DNA from: Stentor coeruleus | Taxonomy: Eukaryota; Ciliophora; Heterotrichea; Heterotrichida; Stentoridae | NCBI GenBank assembly: GCA_001970955.1 | Contig: MPUH01000585.1 | Location: 1 to 44,492, forward strand | Reading direction: 5' to 3' | Length of the DNA stretch: 44,492 nucleotides | In this document: positions 28,557 through 37,629 of the stretch, piece by piece | Layout of the letters: each line of letters begins with the position of its first letter | How positions within the stretch are numbered: the first letter of the stretch is position 1 | Notes under the pieces: model-generated | Seen by the model: only the letters and a program-made list of their open reading frames with translations | The model's database searches: none | What the model was told of the DNA's origin: nothing | Translations under genes and position numbers: made by a program

Positions 28557-28910
28557 ATGGATAATTTTACTCAGCACATCCTTCAAATAAGCTCTGTATT
28601 CGAAAGTATTCCATTAGGCATTAAACAAGAAGGAAATGTCATCTGTACAATTTGTCATGCCGAATTTACTAATCTTAAAGGTCTTCGTCTTCATGAAGGA
28701 AGAATTCATAGCGCCTCTGAAAAAAATATCAAATGCTGTCAATGCTTAAAACTATTCAAAAATAAATACTCGTTAAAAATACATTCCAAGCAAGTTCATG
28801 ATAAAACGACAAGAGAGCCTTGTCCGAAATGTGAAAAAGTTCTATACAATAAATATATGCTCAAAAAGCATATTCAAAAGCATCATCCAGCAACAGCAAG
28901 TATTCAATAG
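28557..28910 (+). CDS. Three-finger C2H2 zinc-finger protein
   Basis: A 117-aa protein with three C2H2 fingers: C30/C33/H46/H51, C60/C63/H76/H81 and C89/C92/H105/H109 or H110. Linkers are not the canonical TGEKP type and spacing between His residues is four, more like fingers found in RNA-binding or single regulatory proteins, though DNA binding is possible. An in-frame TGA at 28545 closes the frame upstream, and no other Met lies before the first finger, so 28557 is the likely start. Product length is small for a transcription factor and there is no other domain. Target unknown. Confidence 0.85.
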   Translation: MDNFTQHILQISSVFESIPLGIKQEGNVICTICHAEFTNLKGLRLHEGRIHSASEKNIKCCQCLKLFKNKYSLKIHSKQVHDKTTREPCPKCEKVLYNKYMLKKHIQKHHPATASIQ

Positions 28911-30862
28911 ATTAATGATTTTATATTATGCTATTTTGATTAAAAGAATTTTTATAAGGTTTTATGTTATTTTTCTAGGCTAGAAAAATGCTAATTAAAT
29001 AGGAAAATTGCAAGTGGAAGAATTGTTAGGGATTTTTGTGGAGGGTAAGTTGAAATAAACGTAAAATTTATTAATAAAAGTATTGAATAATAATTTGAAA
29101 AGTAATTTAGATTTATATGATTTGTAAAACTCATCCTGTAAACCTTATTAGAAGTTTGATACCTAAGATATTTGTAAATTTATATTTAATAAGCATATGT
29201 ATATACTAATATTATAATTTGGCTTAGAAATTTAAAGTCTATTATATATATATTATATTAAAAAGATTAGAATTTAAAGCATTATGTTTATAAAAAACGA
29301 AACTAAGTTTTTCTGATTTTTAAGCTAAAATGATTGAAGTTTATAAAAATTAGCAAAATGCTTCATTTATCAGAATTCAAAAATTATTAAATAATTGTTT
29401 AGTTATGCCAGGACTTTCCACTATTTTTATGTCAAGCAAATGTATCATCTTAAAAAAGACTAATATAAGTATATAATAAAGCATACTTAAATAATTACTT
29501 AATTAATAGTTTGCCTATTACTTATACAAACTTAAAATCATTCATGAGATCATCCTGGTTTGCTGATTTGAGAAAATTTTACCAACAAAAGCTTTAAACT
29601 TGCTTAGCATCTCTTATTTCTCCATCAGATCCACAAAGTCAATCATTTCTTAATATAGAGTAAAAAGTATTACTGGAATATATTAAATCTCTGAGGAGAA
29701 ATATTTAGCATGATTTCAGAGAATGAATCAGTACTCAGAACCTTAGAAATTGGGAAAGTCTTCAGCTATTTCACTCTAAAGTTTGCAATTGTGGTGTAAT
29801 AATGAATTAAATATGAAATAACAATTTAAAAGGAAATAGCTTATATGTTTAAGTAATTTCTTATTAAGACACCCTATACCTTTTCATATGTCTTTAATAT
29901 ATCATCATCCTATACATTTGTTAAAAAAACATATAATTATTATTTGAAACTATAGTATAAATTTTATTATCAATTTACAAAATCACTGTGAAGAAGCTAT
30001 TTTAAAAAAAAAACAGGAAAAAGTCCTTTTACAACAATTCCTCATAATATCTAAGTTAAATATGGGTAATATATTATAAAAATATCCGTTTCTAGTTAAA
30101 CTTTTTCTTACAGTATGAAATGAACTAAATCTGATTTAAAAATTTTAATTTTGCTAACTATTTTTGATATCAAATGTTTAGTTTAGATTGTAATAATGCC
30201 TTTATATATATTATTTCATATATATTTAACATAAAAATAGTTAATATTTTTGTAATAATTTAATTTGATTCTAGTTTTTAAGATAATCGAAGAGAACATG
30301 CTATCCTAATGAGAATTTAGCTTTAAATCTATCATAATTACTTTTATCAAATATATATTATTAAATGTCTTAAGTTTTCAAATGAAATAATACATCAATG
30401 GAGGCCTAAGATAATCATCTTCCATAAGGTATCAGAAATATAAAATACCTTGAAACTTGGAAAAAGGACACACAAGTAATCTTATCTTATACCTAAAAAC
30501 TGAGAGCATGGATTGTTTTCAGTGGCTATGACATAAGTATCAAATTTATATTCAAATATACAAGCTTTTTATTTGTCCAGATCTAAGTCCAATCTGAGTA
30601 ATTCTAGTTTTCTAAATTTATTACATATAAACTTTATACAAATTCTAATAGTTAGTTGAGTGTTTTAGGCTTATGGACAATATTAAATAAAAAAAATGGT
30701 CCGGCAAAGAAACTTTTCTAAGAAAATAAACTGTAAAATAACTAACTTTACATAAAAGTAATCTATTGCGAACCTCTTATAATAAACCAAATTGGAATGC
30801 ATTTTTTCATGTAACATACATAAAATTAAATAGAGTTTCATAATAATCATTGAAATATAAAG
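28911..30862. other. Largest intergenic region, only weak coding relics
   Basis: Nearly 2 kb, mostly AT-rich. Two islands have a less skewed composition: 29540-29810, where one frame reads as protein-like with five internal stops, and 30390-30620, which may hold remnants of a transposase. Neither is intact. No tRNA, rRNA or terminal inverted repeat could be supported. Confidence 0.5.
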
Positions 30863-32077
30863 ATGCAAACAATAGGTAACTATGATATTCTTGAGGAAAT
30901 AGGCTGCGGTGGATATGGGAAAGTTTATAAAGTAAAGCATTCAGTAACAAAACAACAGTTTGCAATGAAAACAAGTAACTTAATAGACAAATCTGTGCCT
31001 AATGAGTCACAGATTTTAAAACACTTAAAAGGCTTGGAAGCTGATAATGGGATACCAAAATACTATGAACATGGAAAAACATCACAATTGAATTATCTGG
31101 TAATGGAACTTCTTGGCAAAAACCTTCAAACAGAACAGATTTGCCTTAATGGAACTTTTTCTTTAGGCTGTATTATAGAGATTGGAATGCAACTTATTGA
31201 ACGAATTGAATATATACATTCAAGAAATATCATACATAGAGATATTAAGCCACAACAATTATTATTATCACAAGACGGTAGTAGGATTTGTCTTGCTGAT
31301 TTTGGTCTTGCAACGATGTTTATAAAGAAAAATAATCATAAACCATTTAAAACAAATTCTATTACTAAAGGTAGTGTATCTTTTGCATCAGTTCATACCC
31401 ATATGGGATTTAGACAAAGTCGAAGAGATGATTTGGAATCTTTATTCTACACATTAGCTTACTTAAGATTAGGTAGGCTACCTTGGCAAGACTCAATTCA
31501 TGGGCACGAAGGTGTTCAAAAGTGGAATATTTGCTTAACATCAAAAATGTTTCACTTCACAAGATTGTTTTCAAGTTTCCCAACAGAATTCGGACAAATG
31601 TTCCAATATATACGCCTTCTTAAATACGACCAAGAGCCAGATTATTCTTTCTTCAGAAAAAATTTAGAAAGATGTTCGAGTAGACTTAAAATACCATGTA
31701 TTCTTGATTGGGATGGTAAATACTCCCAAGCACACAAACTATCATCAGCAGAAACTTTAGCTTCATCAAGTTGCTCACGTAAGCCTGAATATTCAACAAA
31801 CTCATTCAGTAAAGCTTCAAAACATAGCAAAAAACAACGAAGACGAAAATCATGTAGAAAATATTCTGTTGGCCGACATAGAATAAGCGAAACCTTTGAC
31901 ACTGAAAAATGCGACCTTCCTGAATTTAAAAATTCCAACGAAAATCTGAAAATCAAAAAGTTTTGTTCATGTATGGGAGTAGACATACAAAACATTCAGA
32001 TTTTTGGAGAATCAGAACATACTCAAGAAGGAGTGTTGCCAGAATTTGGCAATAGATTAACCCTCAAAATCCTATGA
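30863..32077 (+). CDS. Casein kinase 1-like protein kinase
   Basis: A 404-aa protein. Residues about 7-290 are a CK1-type kinase domain: glycine loop GCGGYGKVYKV (14-24), beta-3 Lys K36, catalytic loop HRDIKPQQ (125-132), DFG at 146-148, and the CK1 signature THMGFRQSRRDDLESL (179-194). The loop Asn that normally coordinates Mg2+ (HRDIKPDN) is Gln132, and the preceding Asp is also Gln. The C-terminal 110 residues are basic and Ser-rich (for example KHSKKQRRRKSCRKYS) and may be regulatory or nuclear-localising. CK1 kinases are greatly expanded in ciliates. The gene ends in TGA and is convergent with the K+ channel gene, 55 nt apart. Confidence 0.9.
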   Translation: MQTIGNYDILEEIGCGGYGKVYKVKHSVTKQQFAMKTSNLIDKSVPNESQILKHLKGLEADNGIPKYYEHGKTSQLNYLVMELLGKNLQTEQICLNGTFSLGCIIEIGMQLIERIEYIHSRNIIHRDIKPQQLLLSQDGSRICLADFGLATMFIKKNNHKPFKTNSITKGSVSFASVHTHMGFRQSRRDDLESLFYTLAYLRLGRLPWQDSIHGHEGVQKWNICLTSKMFHFTRLFSSFPTEFGQMFQYIRLLKYDQEPDYSFFRKNLERCSSRLKIPCILDWDGKYSQAHKLSSAETLASSSCSRKPEYSTNSFSKASKHSKKQRRRKSCRKYSVGRHRISETFDTEKCDLPEFKNSNENLKIKKFCSCMGVDIQNIQIFGESEHTQEGVLPEFGNRLTLKIL

Positions 32078-32132
32078 ATAATTAAACAGCATATGTATTT
32101 TTAATTATGTTAACAAAATTGTATTAAAATTA

Positions 32133-34196
32133 TCAGTAATTATTATCAAGGCTTGTAACACTTTTTACAATATCAAAATTAGGACTATTTTCATCAGGAA
32201 GAGAATCTTGTGTTTCATGAATAGTATTTCTACTTCTTATAGGAAGTGTAGTTTTACGTTTTAAAGGTTTTGAAAACTCTTTTTTAACACATTTAATATT
32301 ACTTTGTAAGTTAAATAGCCTCGTGCACATATTTTCCATTTTTCTGTTTAGTTTAAACAAACTTACATCTTTTCTTGATAGTTTTTTTTCTTTTTGCATC
32401 AAAGAAGTTTTTTTTCTTAGTATCCTTGTCTCAACATTTATTTTGAATTTCCTTAAATCGGCGATTGACTCAAGTTTTGTTGTTTCTTTCATTTCGGCAA
32501 TAGTTTTCATTAAAACATAATCTCTTTTTTGTGCTATAGTCCTAAGTTTTTCCCATTCATCAAGATAGTTCTGAGCAAATTGTTGTAAAATATTCGTATC
32601 CATAGATAACAAATCTGTATTTCTCAAAGCTCTTACAGTATATTTTCTTGTTATATGTTGTATAGCTTCTATATCCCCAAAATAATCCCCACATTGTATC
32701 CCTTTGATAATTGTGTTACTTTTTTTAAAAACATAAGCTGCATAACCTTTTATAATAAAATAAATCCCATCAACATGTTCTGATTTTATATACACATAAT
32801 CATTTTGATCTACATAAACAGGGTGTAAATAAGGTACAATTCCTGTTATGATAACCTTATCTTTATCTCTAAAAAAATCAATTTTACTATAAGCTTGTCC
32901 ATGCATAGCTACAGCGATTTCATATTTTAAAGGTGTAGAAAGTTCATTTAATATCGCATCACGTTCTTTGATAGAAAGACATGTTTTTTTATTAGAATAC
33001 TTCAAAGCTTGTCTGATTTTATTAAGTAATCCTGGGTCTAATCGCGCTTCTTTAGCGAAATCAGCCATAATCGCTAGTTTGCTTCTAAGGAAATTCGATT
33101 TAACATAAACATGTTCAAGCATATTAGTTAAGCTTCCAATGACAAAAGAAAAGTAATAAACACTGAAAACCATCCAAAAAACACATAATAACCTTTCTAA
33201 TGATGTGTTTCCACTAACATCCCCATATCCAACTGTACAAAAAGTTGTAGTTGCCCAATATAAGGATGTTATATATAAAGTTGCAGTATCAGCATCTGTT
33301 AAACTAAGCCTTGAAACCCAAGTATCTGGGGATAAACCTTCGATTTTAGCAGCATAGAACCAAAAACAAGACATGATATGAATAGATATAATAATTGTTA
33401 GAATTGAAGACATAAGACGAATTCCACTTTGTTTTATACTTAAAATATCTTGTAAACGCTCCATAAGTTGCCCTCCTTTATAGTTTACAATTTTTAAGAG
33501 TTTGAATATTCGGAATACTCTATAGAGTTTTGGTATACGTAAAAGTTTGAGAACGTTACGATAATCGCTTTGATAAGCTGAATTTGTGTCTTGTGATGAA
33601 GTTTCAAAGAGTCCAAATGGGATACATGAAAGCAAATCTATTAGAAGCCAGGATTTTAGATAGCTTATGAATATCTTTTTATGAGTTATTACTAGACTTC
33701 CATCGCTGTTGTAATAAGCACTGTTAAGATTGATTAGTATATCAGAAAAGAAACTTATGTCGAGTAATAAGTCAATAAAAAACCAAGCATCATTTTGTTT
33801 GGTATCAATGAAAGCTAACACAAAAGGCATTAGCGATGCTGTGTAAATTAGTAGAATACTCGTGTATAATCCCCAAATTGTTTTAATTTTACCTTCAGGA
33901 TGTAAAATATACTTAGGCCATGCATATTCTTGGTTTCCTAATAATGCTTCTTTACGTTCTAATCTCTGGTTATTTGAGCTCATAAACCTAAATTTCTTTT
34001 GCTCAAATTTTTTTTGTTGGGCAATTTTTAGGAATACAATACAAGAAAACACTTTTATCCGAGCCCTTTTCCAAACGTCTTTATATGTAGAAACAAATGA
34101 ATTTGCTCTTCTACGTCGAATAAGATTTTCTTTTTCGATTGATAGAGAATTTATATTAGAATATGTTTCGATATCAATCTGCGGAGCAATTTTCAT
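32133..34196 (-). CDS. Voltage-gated-type K+ channel with cyclic-nucleotide-binding domain
   Basis: A 687-aa channel of the EAG/HCN/CNG superfamily. Six membrane segments are visible: S1 about 108-130, S2 138-160, S3 175-197, S4 213-236 with repeated Arg/Lys (RNVLKLLRIPKLYRVFRIFK), S5 262-283 and S6 335-358. The pore filter is TVGYGD (321-326), which means K+ selectivity. A C-linker follows, then a cNMP-binding beta-roll at about 455-560 with GDYFGDIEAIQ and RKYTVRA; the phosphate-binding cassette is not fully canonical (GDIEA in place of GEIAL), so nucleotide binding is plausible but not assured. The tail is a basic coiled-coil-like segment. It would sit in the plasma membrane and help set membrane potential and ciliary responses. 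The start follows AATAAAAAATG. Confidence 0.92.
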   Translation of the reverse strand: MKIAPQIDIETYSNINSLSIEKENLIRRRRANSFVSTYKDVWKRARIKVFSCIVFLKIAQQKKFEQKKFRFMSSNNQRLERKEALLGNQEYAWPKYILHPEGKIKTIWGLYTSILLIYTASLMPFVLAFIDTKQNDAWFFIDLLLDISFFSDILINLNSAYYNSDGSLVITHKKIFISYLKSWLLIDLLSCIPFGLFETSSQDTNSAYQSDYRNVLKLLRIPKLYRVFRIFKLLKIVNYKGGQLMERLQDILSIKQSGIRLMSSILTIIISIHIMSCFWFYAAKIEGLSPDTWVSRLSLTDADTATLYITSLYWATTTFCTVGYGDVSGNTSLERLLCVFWMVFSVYYFSFVIGSLTNMLEHVYVKSNFLRSKLAIMADFAKEARLDPGLLNKIRQALKYSNKKTCLSIKERDAILNELSTPLKYEIAVAMHGQAYSKIDFFRDKDKVIITGIVPYLHPVYVDQNDYVYIKSEHVDGIYFIIKGYAAYVFKKSNTIIKGIQCGDYFGDIEAIQHITRKYTVRALRNTDLLSMDTNILQQFAQNYLDEWEKLRTIAQKRDYVLMKTIAEMKETTKLESIADLRKFKINVETRILRKKTSLMQKEKKLSRKDVSLFKLNRKMENMCTRLFNLQSNIKCVKKEFSKPLKRKTTLPIRSRNTIHETQDSLPDENSPNFDIVKSVTSLDNNY

Positions 34197-34589
34197 TTTT
34201 TATTATGATTCTGAACCGAATAAATAGATATTAAGTGCAATAAATTATGTATTTTTTACTAAGCATATTGGTTAAGAGGGCCTTGAACTTAGGAAGGTAA
34301 TGAATGATTTAGGTTTTAAAAAGAATTATTTAAAATTATTTCTTAGAATCGTTGTAATGGTTTCAAAAGCTATTTTTTCTAAGCATTAATAGAGAAGTAT
34401 TACTTTTATGGTTGAATGAATATAAGGTAAAATACTTGAGGTATTTAAACCATACTCCAAACATAAAATCTTAATATAACTCCTCCACATCTTTTATACA
34501 TTCATAGAAAAACAATTTTTTTTATAAAAACTCTTTCACAAAGCTTATTTTTACCTTTTAATACACTAAAAATATTAGTCAGCTAATTA
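34197..34589. other. Spacer between two minus-strand genes
   Basis: 393 nt, G/T-leaning on the left (upstream side of the channel gene) and A/C/T-rich from about 34440. No gene or repeat was recognised. Confidence 0.5.
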
Positions 34590-35186
34590 TTACTTAAACA
34601 TGTTATTAAAACTAACTGAATTATTTCGAGGCTTGATTAAGTTTCTTTTACCAGGAGTTGATTGAGAATTCCAACCTTCAGAAATACTAGTAAAAGTTTT
34701 ATTCGGGTCTCTATTTGTTGTTCGAGGACGATGGCGATGACATAATTTCGCAAAATCTTCTTTAGCATGCTGAGTTTTCAGACGTTTTTCCTCAATTACT
34801 CTATCAAATCCTTCTTCAAAACTCAATGATCTTTTATTACAGCAACAACATCGAGGTTCTTGTGATAACTTAAGTATATAATTTGGAGTTGAGGATACTA
34901 ATATGTATAATTTTGGTTCTTTATTAACTTTTTCTTTTATTGCCATATGGCGCTTTCTATGAACTTTCCTTTGTGGACTATCAAGAAGGTTTTGCATAAG
35001 CCTAACTTCTTTTATTTTTTGTTCTAAGTTTGAGCTTAGATAGACTCTGGGATATATAGATGTTTTATACAGGGAGAAATCCTGAAATTTTCTAGAGTTT
35101 TTATAGCGAATAGGATCGATGAAGTTGTTTCTTGTTATTTTTTCTATTGTTGCTTTTAGATCAGACTTAGACGATGAACTTTCCAT
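34590..35186 (-). CDS. Unknown basic protein with a four-cysteine run
   Basis: A 198-aa frame, rich in Lys, Arg and Ser. Mid-protein it has EPRCCCCNKRSLSFEEGFDR (about 111-130), a run of four Cys in a basic setting, and then CHRHRPRTTNRDPNKTF (about 149-165). No transmembrane segment or known domain was seen. The start follows AAATATATATGG. The Cys run might be a metal site or a lipidation site; that cannot be decided here. Confidence 0.65.
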   Translation of the reverse strand: MESSSSKSDLKATIEKITRNNFIDPIRYKNSRKFQDFSLYKTSIYPRVYLSSNLEQKIKEVRLMQNLLDSPQRKVHRKRHMAIKEKVNKEPKLYILVSSTPNYILKLSQEPRCCCCNKRSLSFEEGFDRVIEEKRLKTQHAKEDFAKLCHRHRPRTTNRDPNKTFTSISEGWNSQSTPGKRNLIKPRNNSVSFNNMFK

Positions 35187-36281
35187 ATATATTTAATACT
35201 ATCATCTTCGTTAAAGTTCAGAAATTTTATCATTGTTGTGATAAGGTATTTGATTGTTTTTATGATTTTTTTAGATTTAGAGAATAAAAGCAGGGATTAG
35301 GTAGGATAGTATTTGGATGGGGAAAATATTAAAGAAACTGTATATTTTGTATATAATAATAAAATAAAGACTCTGGATTAGAATATTTAGGAGATAAGAT
35401 TATTAAGATTGGAAAATAAAATACACAAACTTAATGGTAATGTGAATAAATACTATCAACTTTGAGTTTAGTTATTTATAACTGATTTTTTATTGTGATA
35501 TTAACTATATAAATATTTTGATAAATATATTTTATTGTAATATAAACTAAATTATTTTAGATATTTTTAACAGTTTATGACTTAAAATTAAGGTAATTTT
35601 CTATTTATTTAAGTGAAAATCGTTGATAAAGATATAGTGTATATCAAATATATAAAAAAATCATAGTTTATTTTTATGTTGTTGATAACTTAAATTGATG
35701 TAGTCTTAATTGTAAATGACCTTTTAATATTTCGAAAGACGAACACAATTTTTATTATGATTTTTTAAAGTATTCTGGAATTTGATAATAAATATGGCTT
35801 ATTAACAATCCATTAAGGTATGATAGTTTAGTTAAAAGGTTATAAAGTATTTTTTTTTTAACTATAAACTGTAATTAAGCAAAAAAATACATTTGATAAG
35901 ATTATTATATTATTTTTCTATTATGTATGCATATAATAATATTATTTTTGTTATATGTCGCTTTTTTTTTTCTCTATAAACTAATGAGTAATTGAAGATG
36001 CTAGAAAGTTATGCATAAAAATAAGTAGATATTTGTAAATAACTAAGCTAGTTAATATTATCATGAAAAGAAGAATGTATGTATAGGCTATTATAATCAG
36101 CAACAAAGTTTATAAATTAAAATCTTCATTGATCCCAAGGTATAAAAGCAGACTCAGCTCAGGGAAGCAATAAGCAATGCTCCATAATTCTCCTAAAATA
36201 TTCACCAAACCTATCAATTTCTTCACCAAATCACACACAATTCATAATTTCTTCAACCTCCGTAAACCCTAGGCGATATAA
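35187..36281. other. Divergent intergenic region, no gene seen
   Basis: 1.1 kb, very AT-rich. The left 200 nt are G/T-rich and C-poor on the plus strand; the last 130 nt before 36282 are C/A/T-rich and G-poor. GGTATAAAAGCAG at about 36139 looks like a TATA-type element 140 nt before the arrestin-like gene, but no experiment supports it. No gene or repeat was recognised. Confidence 0.5.
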
Positions 36282-37433
36282 ATGGAAGGTCAAGCCAAAA
36301 CACCCCAGTCATCTTCAAAGTTCCCTAACCCAGAAACTATCGATGATTACATATTAGATACTCCTAAGAATTATATATTCCTAGTCCTTGATTGTTATTC
36401 ATACATCTCAGGTGAAAATGTGACTGGTGAGATACTTATAAATATAGTAAAAAGTCTACCAAATGCATCACTAAAATTCATAGCAAGAGGTATTGAAGCT
36501 GTTCATGTTTTTGATAAAACCTTAAAAACAAATATACTAGTAGAAGATCGTGCTGAGATATTTAACGTAGAAGAAATATGCCGAAATTGGGATGATGAAC
36601 TTCAACCAGGGCATTATGTTTTTCCTTTTAATTTCAAAATACCACAATATGCACCTTCTACTTTTTATTATTCTGGAGAAGATGATTTAGGGTATTATGT
36701 TAAAGCTGAAGTTTTTTATCACATTTCTGCAAAGATTTTTACTGAAAATAAAGATATAGGAATAGTTCATTCTCGCATAGTTACAATAAAAAATCGTGAT
36801 AGTTTGAATAAACCTATGTCATTGATTGAAAAATCTGTTGTTGTCCCTGGCTGCTGCTTTAAAAACAGAGGAACTACAGGTCTGAAACTGTATTTAAATA
36901 ATAAAGACCATTGTTCAGTAGATGGAGAAGTAAAATTTAACCTTGACCCCGATAATTCATGGTGCACTGTTCCTATAAACCATGTCACAGCTTTAGTAGT
37001 TTTAGATGTTACAGTAACAACACACAAAGGAGATTTTAAAAGTAGAAGAATTCTATCAAAAACAGAAAGAGCAGCTTGGATTAATGCTTATTCTAATAGG
37101 GTTTATGAAAAAGATTTTGATTATACTGTGGATTTAAAAGTATCAAGTGAAGAGTTAAATCCTTCTAGTAACTCAACACCTTTGATTAATTGCCAATATT
37201 ATGTTGAAATGCAATTATATTATGATGTGATTTTTAATAAAAACCCTGCTGTGATTAGAATGAATTTTCATGTAAACCCTGGGATTAATTATAGAAAAGA
37301 AGAGGCTAAATTGCCAATAGATTGGAATCCAGTTGAGGCCCCTATAAGCAGTTTTATAGTTGAAACTAAGAGCATTTTATATATAGAAAAAGAAAGAAGA
37401 GATAGTTGTTTATATAATCAACAGTTAATATAA
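36282..37433 (+). CDS. Arrestin-fold protein (alpha-arrestin/ARRDC-like)
   Basis: A 383-aa protein with an arrestin N-terminal domain at about 28-175: FLVLDCYSYISGENVTGEILINI, LKFIARGIEAVHVFD, then PGHYVFPFNFKIPQYAPSTFYY, which is the classic 'PG-xx-FPF-x-aliphatic-P' strand pattern. A second beta domain at about 185-345 (GLKLYLNNKDHCSVDGEVKF, ALVVLDVTVTTHKGDFKS) corresponds to the arrestin C-domain. The tail is short and no PPxY motif was seen. Arrestin-fold proteins link membrane proteins to trafficking and ubiquitin ligases; the cargo here is unknown. The start context is GATATAAATGG, and the preceding sequence is C-rich and G-poor. Confidence 0.85.
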   Translation: MEGQAKTPQSSSKFPNPETIDDYILDTPKNYIFLVLDCYSYISGENVTGEILINIVKSLPNASLKFIARGIEAVHVFDKTLKTNILVEDRAEIFNVEEICRNWDDELQPGHYVFPFNFKIPQYAPSTFYYSGEDDLGYYVKAEVFYHISAKIFTENKDIGIVHSRIVTIKNRDSLNKPMSLIEKSVVVPGCCFKNRGTTGLKLYLNNKDHCSVDGEVKFNLDPDNSWCTVPINHVTALVVLDVTVTTHKGDFKSRRILSKTERAAWINAYSNRVYEKDFDYTVDLKVSSEELNPSSNSTPLINCQYYVEMQLYYDVIFNKNPAVIRMNFHVNPGINYRKEEAKLPIDWNPVEAPISSFIVETKSILYIEKERRDSCLYNQQLI

Positions 37434-37480
37434 TTTTTATACCTAATACAAGTTAAAATATTTTTAAATTTATAATATAA

Positions 37481-37609
37481 ATGGTATGAGGTATTTAGGA
37501 ACTTGACTATGCTAGATACTTTATAGGGTGTATCATAATGATTATTGGGATATTGTTTCCTATGGTTTATTTAAGTTTCATCAACTCGAAAGCTTTGAAA
37601 TTTTCATAG
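37481..37609 (+). other. Candidate start codon plus 15-nt intron and short hydrophobic frame
   Basis: ATATAAATGG at 37475-37484 matches the local start context exactly. The ATG at 37481 is followed at once by GTATGAGGTATTTAG (37484-37498), a perfect-size 15-nt GT...TAG intron that would remove an immediate TGA. The spliced frame then reads MELDYARYFIGCIIMIIG and on through a hydrophobic segment until TAG at 37607. This frame differs from that of the following large gene, and no 14- or 17-nt intron that would join them could be found. It may be the true first exon with a base error, or coincidence. Confidence 0.4.
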
Positions 37610-37629
37610 ATTTGATAATTAATTTAGGT

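Noticed and set aside
30683-30940. 85-codon minus-strand frame over the CK1 start
   Set aside because: It lies antisense to the conserved kinase glycine loop and is made of AT-biased codons.
37528-37629. GTG at 37528 as start of the large basic protein
   Set aside because: GTG starts are not expected in a ciliate nuclear gene; the first ATG in this frame is 37630, and a separate upstream ATG is discussed as a finding.
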